From assembly GCA_021292105.1 (NCBI GenBank), contig CM037866.1:4005502-4069501 (forward strand): a stretch of DNA of 64,000 bases. The letters are read 5' to 3'. Numbering within the stretch: the first letter of the stretch is position 1; the number at the start of each line of letters is the position of its first letter. This DNA is from Anadara kagoshimensis (lineage: Eukaryota; Mollusca; Bivalvia; Arcoida; Arcidae). A model generated the notes under the pieces. That model saw only the letters and a program-made list of their open reading frames with translations, did not search any database and had not been told where the DNA came from. The translations under genes were made by a program, and so were the position numbers. Of this stretch, positions 54,931 through 64,000 are shown piece after piece.

Positions 54931-56551
54931 ATGGCAACATATCCATTAAACAAGGAGCGTATAAACTATTCTCGCTTATGTCGAGCAATTGTCGATGTGT
55001 GTACTGATGTATTTCGGGATATACTACTGTTACAAAGGCGACTCAATCCGAATGATTTGGAGACAGAACTTAAAAAATGTGCGGATTTTTCAAGATTCAA
55101 ACCTCAAGAATTGCCAGATATAAATACAGCTGTAGGAACAGGTTCTTATAAAGGATTTGACATTACAATGTTGTATAAGATATTTCGAGTTCTCTTTACA
55201 CAAGATCTGCGAGATAACTTGATGGCAACTGTGACTCCCAGTCAGATCTGTTCATCTGTACAGAACTGTTCAGCCTTATCTACAGGCTCAGCAACAAAAC
55301 TTACTCCAGCTGATACAAAAGCCTTAAATCGCGCTGTGACAAAAAACTCGTATGATGAACTAGGGGATGATTTATTATGGAAACTTTATTCACAGTTATG
55401 TTCAACAAGTTCTGGTACAATTTTGATTCACCCTACAGAACTTTGGGGTAAAAACGCAGCTCCAGGGGCCTTAACTCTTGGAGATGATATTGAGAGAATT
55501 CGAATACTTAGGAACACTGTTTACGGTCATATAAAGACAACTGAAGTAAGCGACGTAGAGTTCAATCGGCACTGGACATCACTAGAAAACATTGCTATTA
55601 GAATTGACAGTAAAATAGGGACTGGGTATAAGAAAAGTTTAGATGACATCAAAATTTCCAGTTTAGATTTAGGAGCTGAGAAAAAATTTTTTGATCAACT
55701 TAAAAAATTAGCAGAGGATCTAGAACAAAATGTGTCTGACATTACTACACTAAAGGAAAGACAGCTTCAATTGATTGATGATATTTCTAGCCTAAAAACT
55801 GAGAATACCTTGGTCAACACCAAAGTCGATGAACATACAACTGAACTACATACCCTCAGAATAGAACAGGAAAAGGTGGCAACTGGCGTCAAGACAGAAA
55901 TCGCCATTGTCAGAGAAGAACAAGGAACAATGGCAGCTGAAATGAAGACAGATATCGCTACATGCAGAGAGGAACAGGGATCGATGGCAGTTGCCCTCAA
56001 GTTAGATATCGCTTCATGCAGAGAGGAACAGGGAGCGATAGCAGCTGACCTCAAGACAGATATCGCTACAGTCAGAGAGGAACAGGGAGCGATGGCAGCT
56101 GACCTCAAGACAGATATCGCTACATGCAGAGAGGAACAGGGAGCGATGGCAGCTGACCTCAAGACAGATATCGCTACATGCAGAGAGGAACAGGGAGCGA
56201 TAGCAGCTGACCTCAAGACAGATATAGCTATATGCAGAGAGGAACAGGGATCGATGGCAGCTGACATCAAGACAGATATCGCTACAGTCAGAGAGGAACA
56301 AGGAGCCATGGCGGCCGACATCGCTTCAGTCAGAGCCGATCAAGAAGTAATGATAACTGACCTCAAGACGGAAATCACTACTATCAAATCGGAACAGGGA
56401 GCCATGGCAGCTGACTTAAAAACAGATATGGATACAGACAAATACAACCTAAATCGCAGTGTAAAACAAATAAAAGCTGAAAATAAGCAGACAAAACGAG
56501 TTACAACTAGATTACAGAGAGATGTAGGGCAACTTAAATCAAGTTTTCAAG
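54931..56551 (+). CDS. Exon 1 of the STAND gene: HEPN domain and coiled-coil stalk
   Basis: It encodes residues 1-540. The HEPN part opens with RINYSRLCRAIVDVCTDVF and has the family pattern FKPQELP and FDITMLYKIFRVLF. The catalytic-type motif is intact as R194-N195-x4-H200 (LRNTVYGH), the Rx4-6H signature of HEPN RNases. Residues 313-495 are about ten 18-residue repeats (type REEQGAMAADLKTDIATC), charged and strongly helical. At DNA level these are 54-bp units so alike that the region is a coding minisatellite; one unit near 56300 is shortened in frame. The exon ends at CAAG|gtaaga. If intron 1 is retained, the frame runs 21 more codons to a stop at 56614-56616, giving a 561-residue protein without NTPase. 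A possible acceptor at 54731-54733 (gtttcag) may begin a 5' UTR exon. Confidence 0.85.
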
Positions 56552-59500
56552 GTAAGAATCAAATGTCGTGTTCTCTCACATATCTGAAAAGAAAATCTCT
56601 ACACGCGCTGATGTGACAATATAACTTTTTTTGTGACGTGAACAATTTGAATTGTGACGTCATTGGTTCAAAATGTTAACATAATATTTATTTCATAGTT
56701 TTGTGAAGTTTTAAGACAACCGTTTTATAAAACAGCGATATATAGTAGATTGGAGAGGGAAAAAAAGAATCTCATTCTATTGGTAGAATTTTCATTATTT
56801 CCAATACAAAGCATGAATTGATTCTATTAATACCGACCATGTAAACATTCTGTCCATATCTGCAGTATGTATGGATTGATTCTGAGACGATTATTGCATA
56901 CCAAGTTTAAGTGTATAGGTCAAGGGTCATGGTGAAAGGTTAAATCTGATTGATAATTTGGCTATGTTGGGTCAGGGTATGTGTTTCTCAAGAGACAATT
57001 TAAGTCTTTATAATTTTTAGATGTATTTAAAATGGTACGAATATCTCAAAGATTCAGATTATTTTTGTTTGACTTGAAAAGTTAAACACCTAGCAGTCAT
57101 GTCGTTGATCGGGTCATCATCACCAAAAACTCTTATCTCACTTCTACGTTCTAATTCTACTAGGACAGATGGTTTTATGAGAGAGAGACTATTCAAGTTT
57201 ATTTCTTTATAGTAGATCAGGTCATAGATTTAGAATATAACTCTATATATGCTTCTTCCATTGTCATTTTCATTGTTTAATCTCTAGTAATCAGTGTTTC
57301 ATTGTCTCTAATTATTTCATGTTTCAGTACTTTCAGTACTTTGATTAATTATTTCCTTGTTTAACCTCCAGTTCTCAGTATTTTGTTTCATTGCTTCTTG
57401 GTTACAAGATCATATTTCAGTACTTTCAGTACTTTGATTAATTATTTCCCTATTTAACCTCCAGTTCTCAGAATCTTGTTTCATTGCTTCTCAGATCATA
57501 CTTTAGTCCTTTCAGTATTTCCTTATTTAACCTCCAGACCACAATAACTTGTTTTATTGGTTACAAGATCATATTTCAGTACTTTCAGTACTTTATTACC
57601 TGATTTCACCTTCAGTCCTAAGTATTTTGTTTCTCAGATCATCCTTCAGTACTTCAAGTATTTCCTTATTTAAACTCCAGTATACATTGCTTCTCCAATC
57701 ATATTTTAGTACTTTCAGTACTTTCAGTACTTTGATTTAAACAAGTATTTATTCTATTTCAGATCCGGTACCGGTACACTTGAGACGTAAGTACTTTTAA
57801 TGTACTCTATCTTTTACCAATTGTATTAGCGTATCAGATATTAATAATGCACATCGTGTCTCTATTTTGATATAAATTTAGTTTAAGACCCTAAGTTCGA
57901 AGTTGGACCAAAGATTGGTATAGAACGAAATATTTCAGTCGTCAACGGTCAATATATAATTTTTATTACTGTATACGCCCTGCTATTGTTCCAGGTCATT
58001 TTGATTGTCGATTTATCTAAAATCAAGTATTGTAATATTGGTACTTATTTTTATATTCCTGTATATAAAATCATATCACCTATCGAACCTTTGAGGGTTG
58101 CTGACTTGAACTTGAATTTCAAAACAGGTATATACCAAAAGTTTTGTCGTTTTTCAGAACGGAGAAATACCAATATGTTGTATATATACATAAAATGATT
58201 CATATAGGTGTACATCACACCTGATTCACCTGCATACTAATTATAAACACACGGGTAAAAACAAGGTTGTCTTCCAGGTGTAGTGGTTCGGGTTTTAATT
58301 ATACTCATGTATATGTATAATAATTACCCTTCATGCAATGCTCTAAATTTGCATACGAGGCGCGGATAACGAGAGTGCATATGTACAGTGTTTGAAGAAC
58401 AACTAATTTTCGGTATGTCGCGCAAAACTTGAGGGCTGTACACCACTTATTTTTGACATTTACTAGTAATTGGGCTTTTATATTTTAGATTCAATATGTA
58501 CAACATTGACTGTAAATCATGAAACATAAAGGTTTATTTGACAAAAAAGCGACTATTAAAAGTTTCCTGGAACAATAGTAGTATACGTATAGTTTGAATT
58601 TCTATTTATTTACGAGTTATTTTCTGTTTAATTTAAATTGCAGAAAGATACAATGTACAACTAGAAGAATGGGAAAAAGAAGACGATGTGTTTACTGAGA
58701 CAAGAGCTTATGGAATTGTAAGAAATGCCATAGATACGAACACCTTTGTTACGGTTTTCGGGAATGCTGGGTCAGGTAAATCTGCCATTGTTCATCATTT
58801 AGCATTAGAATTCAAATCAATTGGTTACGATGTCCTACCAGTTGAAGAACCCGATGATATAAAGAAATATCTTCAAATCGATCAAAAACAATTATTTGTG
58901 TATGACGATCCAGTCGGTGTACATTGTATAAATAGAGACAAGTTCATGAAATGGCTAGATTTTAAAATTGAATCTCCAGAAATGACAAAAAATCTGAGAG
59001 TACTTTGCAGTATACGACGACAAATTGTAAATGAGTCAGATTTCAAAAGTAACTGTAACATTTTGAACAAAAAAGTAATAGACATTCAAGATGACAAAAA
59101 TAAATTAACATTGACAGAAAAAATTCAAATGATCAGACATCACATTGATGTTAGACAAATAAATCTAACTGTAACCTCTACAGCTGAGGAAATGATTGAC
59201 AGACAGGAGGAGTCCTTCCCTCTTGTATGTAAATTGTTTGTCTCAAACACAGAATTGCACAAAACTAATGACTGGACATTTTTTCAAAATCCATTCAAAC
59301 TTGTATTAAAAGATCTTGAAAAAATGAAATTACATGACAAAATTAAGTACTGTATTATAATTTTGTGTTTAGTCAGTAAAAATCGTCTTGACCCAGAATT
59401 ATACACCCCAGGCAATCCTTTCGAACTAACAAGGGAGAAACAATTTATCAACGCGTGTGGATTAACTTGCGAGTCAATAATTGCAGGATTTCAAAATGGC

Positions 59501-61750
59501 GTTGAATCTTTGGTCAATGTTTACCTGAAATGGCAAAATGGAATGTTATCACTTAGTCATGACCTAATATCTGATGTTATTTCTTATCATTTCGGACAAA
59601 AATATCCAAAATTAGTTCTACAATTTTTTCCATCTCAATTTATTTCTCGGCGAGTTATTCTTGGCAGTTCCGAAGCTAATGATCCATATGTCATTAGACT
59701 TGAGACAAAACATATTCATTACTTGATAGATAGAATGTTAATAGATTTCGAAAAAAGAGAGTTTAAAAATGTATTTATGAATAAATGTTGGAGTAATGAT
59801 GAATTCTTGGACACATTTAAAGCAACTGAAAAGAGCAAGATAGGAGGACAACCAGGAAAAATTAGTCCTCCAGTGTTAGAAATATTTACAGAACCTCAAC
59901 AACCACATAAAGACATTGAATCTGAAGTAAAGCAAATATCTGACAGAAATACATTAAGTGAATGGACATGGTATTATTTAGCATTAAATTTATTTAAAAT
60001 CCCAGGTGTAACTGCATTGCATTGGATAGCTACATTTGGTCATAGTAAATTATTTACCTATATTTGGAACAATCTGTCCTGGGATCAGAAGGCAACTGTA
60101 GTCCATAAGATACCACTTTTACACTTTTCATGTCTTGGTGGTGAAATGGAAATATTTAACCTGGTATTACAAACAGAATCCAATAAAATTAACACGCCAA
60201 TCAGCTCTGAAAATGTTTATCCTATACATTTAGCGACTTTTCATAATGAGAATATAGTACAGACGCTGATAAAACTAGGTGCTGATATCAATGTAAAAGA
60301 TTATCAAGACCACTCGGCATTATTTTATGCTGTTTTTTGTAATAATATCAAGATTTGTGATATACTTATTCATTCTGATAACAAGTCAGGACCCTGTAAA
60401 CACTGTGGATGTTACTACGAAAATAAGTGTAAAAATCAAAGTGTTCCATTAAATGATAACGAATTTAACCTGAATCAGACAGATGTTGTTGGACAGAGTC
60501 CACTGTTTATAGCAGCTATGGTAAACAAAACTGATGTAGCTAAGCTACTTTTACTACATAAGGCTGATGTTAATCTTTGTAATGAGGATGGTGACTCTCC
60601 TCTACATACAGCTGCTATACAAAACAGCGTTGATGTAGCTAAGCTACTTATACTACATCAGGTTAATGTTAATCTTTGTAATGAGGATGGTGACACTCCT
60701 CTACATACAGCTGCTATACATAACAGCGTTGATGTAGCTAAGCTACTTATACTACATCAGGCTAATGTTAATCTTTGTGGTAAGTATGGTTACACTCCTC
60801 TACATACAGCTGCTTTACATAACAGCGTTGATGTAGCTAAGCTACTTATACTACATCAGGCTAATGTTAATCTTTGTAATGAGGATGGTGACACTCCTCT
60901 ACATACAGCTGCTTTACGTAACAGCGTTGATGTAGCTAAGCTACTTATACTACATCAGGCTAATGTTAATCTTTGTGATAAATATGGTGACACTCCTCTA
61001 TATACAGCTGCTATACAAAACAGCGTTGATGTAGCTAAGCTACTTATACTACATCAGGTTAATGTTAATCTTTGTAATGAGGATGGTGACACTCCTCTAC
61101 ATACAGCTGCTATACATAACAGCGTTGATGTAGCTAAGCTACTTATACTACATCAGGCTAATGTTAATCTTTGTGGTAAGTATGGTTACACTCCTCTACA
61201 TACAGCTGCTTTACATAACAGCGTTGATGTAGCTAAGCTACTTATACTACATCAGGTTAATGTTAATCTTTGTAATGAGGATGGTGACACTCCTCTACAT
61301 ACAGCTGCTATACATAACAGCGTTGATGTAGCTAAGCTACTTATACTACATCAGGCTAATGTTAATCTTTGTGATAAATATGGTGACACTCCTCTATATA
61401 CAGCTGCTATACAAAACAGCGTTGATGTAGCTAAGCTACTTATACTACATCAGGCTGATGTTAATCTTTGTGGTGAGGATGGTTACACTCCTCTACATAC
61501 AGCTGCTTTACATAACAGCGTTGATGTAGCTAAGCTACTTATACTACATCAGGCTAATGTTAATCTTTGTAATAAATATGGTTACACTCCTCTACATACA
61601 GCTGCTATATATAACAGCGTTGATGTAGCTAAGCTACTTATACTACATCAGGCTGATGTTAATCTTTGTGGTGAGAATGGTAGAAGTCTTTTGGATATTG
61701 CCTTAGAAAATAGGTTCACTGATGTAGCTAATTTATTGTCCAATCGTTAA
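54931..61750 (+). CDS. NLR-like STAND protein: HEPN (DZIP3 type), coiled coil, nSTAND3 NTPase, ankyrin repeats (3 exons, spliced)
   Basis: The proposed coding sequence joins 54931-56551, 57763-57786 and 58644-61750, giving 1583 residues. Both introns are phase 1 and GT-AG. Domains: HEPN about 10-220; coiled-coil region about 235-310; 18-residue repeats 313-495; linker; P-loop NTPase from about 560 with Walker A GNAGSGKS (588-595) and Walker B LFVYDDP (D636, D637); a helical/winged-helix part; then about 4 degenerate and 13 regular ankyrin repeats to the end. This layout is that of large, expanded families of mollusc proteins often named DZIP3-like. STAND proteins use the NTPase as a switch and the repeats as sensor; HEPN is often an RNase or adaptor. 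A cytosolic innate-immune sensor is the best guess: no signal peptide or membrane segment is visible. The start ATG (aaaATGG) is preceded by an in-frame TAG at 54913. Further small exons cannot be excluded. Confidence 0.85.
57275..57745. repeat. Diverged minisatellite in intron 1 of the STAND gene
   Basis: It has repeats of 'cagtactttcagtactttga' with 'tatttaacctccagttctca' and 'tttgtttcattgcttct'. These are the reverse complement of the unit of the 31340-33285 array, with substitutions throughout. It lies 18 bp upstream of the microexon acceptor, so its pyrimidine-rich strand contributes to that splice site region. The rest of intron 1 (56552-57274) shows nothing I recognise. Confidence 0.85.
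57763..57786 (+). CDS. Proposed 24-nt microexon of the STAND gene
   Basis: The segment lies between a strong acceptor (tattctatttcag, ending 57762) and a strong donor (gac|gtaagt, from 57787). It is exactly 24 nt and keeps phase 1 on both sides. Joined, it adds DPVPVHLR between the stalk and the NTPase linker (QRYNVQLEEWEKEDD). A DPxPxHxR motif just before the 'W...D..F..TRA' linker is what I remember from related mollusc nSTAND3 proteins, which supports it. Skipping it also keeps frame (a single Glu at the junction), so it could be alternatively spliced. Confidence 0.65.
57787..58643 (+). other. Intron 2 of the STAND gene
   Basis: It runs from gtaagt (57787) to tttaaattgcag (58643). It has a 70-codon frame at 57986-58198 that I do not recognise and treat as chance. 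The sequence is AT-rich, with no clear repeats. Confidence 0.6.
58644..61750 (+). CDS. Exon 3 of the STAND gene: nSTAND3 NTPase and ankyrin array
   Basis: It encodes residues 549-1583 after the acceptor. The first in-frame codons give RYNVQLEEWEKEDD, then FTETRAYGIV, the usual entry to this NTPase family. Walker A is GNAGSGKSA, Walker B QLFVYDDP, followed by a sensor-type LRVLCSIRRQIV and a FPLVCKLF motif typical of the STAND helical region. From about residue 1005 come degenerate ankyrin repeats (TALHWIATFGHSKLF, YPIHLATFHNENIV), a Cys-rich insert (CKHCGCYYENKC, 60394-60429), then 13 repeats of the type NSVDVAKLLILHQANVNLC with TPLHTAA. Eleven of these are near-identical 99-bp units. The codon at 58688 is GTG and the segment is not a separate gene. 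No AATAAA is seen close after the stop; the nearest is at 62535. Confidence 0.88.
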
Positions 61751-62930
61751 TTTCCTGAATATTATCAGATCTAGCAAAAATATACTTTCATATTTTTCCA
61801 GAATGATTGATTTTGTCCCGTAACTAGTGTTAAAAGTGTTTAAAATTCTTGCCATGTGACCAATGTATTCAAGTTACAATAAGTTCAAGGTGCCGAACAT
61901 GATCTATGTAGAATGAGTGATGAAGCCCCTTGAATTTTGTTGAATATATATAATCAAGTTCTTATTAGGTTTTGGTGCTGAACTTGATCTATGAAGGAAT
62001 GCGTGAAGTCCCTTGGTTTTTGTTGCGAAGATGGAATTGGGTTATTATAACATTATTGTGCTGGTCCTAAATCACAACTACTTATAGACTAGGTTCAATT
62101 CATTGGTAAGAAAAAGTTCAGTTTGCTTGTCCAAGGTAGGAAATTCACTTGCAAGAAGGTACACGCGGCAATATAAGTGAAACAAAATCTTGACTATTGT
62201 GAGAAAATATTTAGACTGCTTGTCGAAGTTCAGTAGTTTTTTTTTGTTTTTCGTTTTGTTTTAATTTGTTTTTGTTTTTTTTTTTTTTTTTTTTTTTGGG
62301 GGGGGGGGGTTGTGCAATACTTTTTTTCATTCTTCTAGAGCTCACTGCGACTCAATATAAGTGAAAAAAAACTTTAGTAGTATGAGTTTGTTACTACAGT
62401 TCAGTAGTTTTTATTTCATTAAGGGAATATTGTTTCCTATCAGAACTTACTCAACCTCGGTATAAGTGAACAGACTTATTGACAAGTCAAGTGAGAGAAA
62501 ATTTGAGTTTGCTTGTTCGCTTGAGTATAAGAAAAATAAATCGTCTTAGTATGAGAAAGTTTAGGTTTTGTTTCTGAAGTTCCGCATATTTTTGTTTTCG
62601 GGGGAGGGGGTATTTCGTAACTTCCACGCTTCCAGACATAACCTTGCCTCAATGTAAGTAAAAAAGAAATCGGCGTGAAAAATCATTACTGCAGCTACTA
62701 CTTTCTGAAAAAGATATGTATTTAGAAATAACGGTGGACATAAAATACATCAAGTCATGCTGCTATACATCTTATTAGGTCATCCATTTTTAAATTTGTA
62801 CAAATGTTAGCTGTAAGACCCTGCTTATGAAAACGCAAGGCACTTAAGCGGGGATTCATAAAATCAGGTTTTTTTCGATATATCTGGAACACTAAGTATT
62901 GTTGGTATTGATATAGGAAACATTTTGATA
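61751..62930. other. 3' flank of the STAND gene: diverged repeats
   Basis: 61860-62035 holds two diverged copies of a block with 'aggtgccgaacatgatctat' and 'gaagccccttgaattttgtt'. 62100-62680 has about four degraded copies of a roughly 120-bp block with 'caatataagtgaaa', 'gagaaagtttag' and 'gcttgtcgaagttc', which also occurs at 1130-1600. A T run then G run lies at about 62275-62310. A possible AATAAA is at 62535-62540. I see no gene. Confidence 0.5.
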
Positions 62931-63010
62931 TATTGATCAAGGCCATGAGTTCAAAGGTCAAGGTCACAGATACATAAGGACCCTGACTTGATTATAATAA
63001 TTCTGATGTA
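62930..63010. repeat. Single TGACCTTGACC-type unit, reversed
   Basis: 'atgagttcaaaggtcaaggt' with 'cacagatac' is the reverse complement of the core of the 145-bp family seen at 9570-10990 and 33980-34230. Confidence 0.7.
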
Positions 63011-63052
63011 TAGGTCATTTTGATATATAAATGGTCAAATTGATACAGTCAT

Positions 63053-63225
63053 GCCTGTCTATAAAGGTCAACCAAGGGAACCAGCAAAAGTGACCTTTAC
63101 GGAAGGTGGCTTTTATATACAGATTAAAAATATTTAGAAAGAACATTTTTGATACATTGCTACTGCACTTTATAAGCAGGTGACTCTTCTATAGAGATGG
63201 CTGTTGAAGCAGGTTAGGACTGTAT
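63053..63225. mobile_element. Inverted-repeat element, 'cagtccaacctg' family
   Basis: The left 'agtcatgcctgtctataaag' is mirrored by 'gcaggttaggactgtat' near 63224. The centre has 'gcaaaagtgacctttacgga'. It matches 42553-42740 along its length with substitutions. Confidence 0.75.
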
Positions 63226-63234
63226 ATAGACAGT

Positions 63235-63720
63235 CATTTTGATATATAGATGGATGGTCTTTTTGCTATATAGATGAATTGTCATTTTGATATATAAATG
63301 GTCATTTTGATATATACATGGTCATTTTGATATGTACATGGTCAATTTAATATATGGATGTATGGTGATTTTGATATATAATGAATGGTCATTTTGATAT
63401 AAAAATGAATGGTCATGTTGATATATAGTTAAATGGTCATGTTGATATATAGTTAAATGGTCATTTTGATATAAAAATGAATGGTCATGTTGATATATAG
63501 TAAAATTGTCATGTTGATATATAGTTAAATGGTCATTTTGATATAAAAATGAATGGCCATTTTGATATATAGTTAAATTGTCATTTTAATATAAAAATGA
63601 ATGGTCAATTTTAATATAAAAATGAATGGTCATTTTCATATAAAAATGAACATTATTTTAACACAAAAATGAATGGTCATTTTGATATATGGATGAATAG
63701 TCATTTTGATATATAAATAT
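63235..63720. repeat. Minisatellite of about 22-26-bp units, about 20 copies
   Basis: The units are 'atggtcattttgatatataa' with short variable ends ('atgaatggtcat', 'gttaaatggtcat', 'gatgaatggtc'). It is degenerate and AT-rich, with no open frame of note. Confidence 0.85.
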
Positions 63721-63734
63721 ATTTTAAGTTTTAG

Positions 63735-64000
63735 AATACTTAGGCCCATGGTCCTATTTGATGCGTGACTATTTAGCTTCTTAGGCCAATAGTCCTGTTT
63801 GAATCGTGACTATTGAATTTCTGTACATATCCTCATGTCTTAGGCTTATGATCTTGTTTGATGCGTGACTATTGAGCTTCTGTACATATCCTCAGGTGAG
63901 CCTGAAGGCCCATTCTCCTGTTTGATGCGTGGTTATTGAGCTTCTGTACATATCCACAGGTGAGCCTTAAAGGTCATTGTCCTCTTTGATGCGTGACTAT
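63735..64000. repeat. Tandem repeat, about 64-100-bp units, running off the window
   Basis: 'tttgatgcgtgactat' recurs at about 63757, 63857, 63921 and 63985, with 'gagcttctgtacatatcctc' and 'aggtgagccttaaaggtcat'. The last step is 64 bp. The array continues beyond position 64000. Confidence 0.85.

Noticed and set aside
55767..56321. Reverse-strand frames opposite the stalk repeats
   Set aside because: They are shadows of the 54-bp coding repeats on the + strand.
58688..61750. Exon 3 as a separate gene starting at 58688
   Set aside because: The codon at 58688 is GTG, not ATG; the frame is open upstream to a good splice acceptor at 58643, and the upstream residues (RYNVQLEEWEKEDD) belong to the NTPase linker.

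Overview
The window is metazoan nuclear DNA, most likely from a bivalve mollusc. The evidence is introns with GT-AG borders, AATAAA polyadenylation signals, tRNA-derived SINEs, many short inverted-repeat transposons, and the interspersed families with 'TGACCTTGACC' and 'gctcacctgg' motifs that I associate with molluscs. The species cannot be fixed by eye. Protein-coding content is small: well over half of the window is tandem repeats and mobile-element remnants.

Layout. (1) At the left edge is the last coding exon (364-457) and poly(A) signal of the ubiquitin-eL40 ribosomal protein fusion gene; its other exons lie outside. (2) 0.6-18 kb is a mosaic of minisatellites (40, 83, 145, 39, 92, 45 and 162 bp units), a CAT/GAT trinucleotide tract of about 1.6 kb, two SINE families on both strands, and several TA-flanked or inverted-repeat elements. 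One of these holds a short ORF (14348-14635) resembling the start of Crypton/DUF3504-type recombinase proteins. (3) 18.08-30.00 kb is one continuous 46-bp satellite of roughly 260 units, with internal block duplications and an inverted unit at its right edge. (4) 30.5-47 kb holds more transposons, including a hAT-like element with an 8-bp target duplication and two further elements nested in it, a 65/78-bp minisatellite, and a pogo/Tigger-type element. (5) 47.2-54.4 kb is a segmental tandem duplication (three to four partial copies), interrupted by a SINE and by a 1.9-kb terminal-inverted-repeat insertion.

(6) 54.93-61.75 kb is the one large gene, on the + strand. It is an NLR-like STAND protein with, in order, a DZIP3-type HEPN domain carrying an Rx5H motif, a coiled-coil stalk of 18-residue repeats, an nSTAND3-type P-loop NTPase, and a C-terminal ankyrin array of near-identical 33-residue repeats. 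The reading frame joins across two introns through a proposed 24-nt in-phase microexon (57763-57786), giving a predicted 1583-residue protein. The likely role is intracellular sensing: ankyrin repeats bind a ligand, the NTPase switches and oligomerises, and HEPN acts as an RNase effector or adaptor. That role is inferred from domain families, not shown by the sequence.

(7) 61.75-64 kb is again repeats. The coding stalk, the ankyrin array, intron 1 and the 5' flank of this gene are all built from tandem duplications, so the locus looks recently and actively rearranged.
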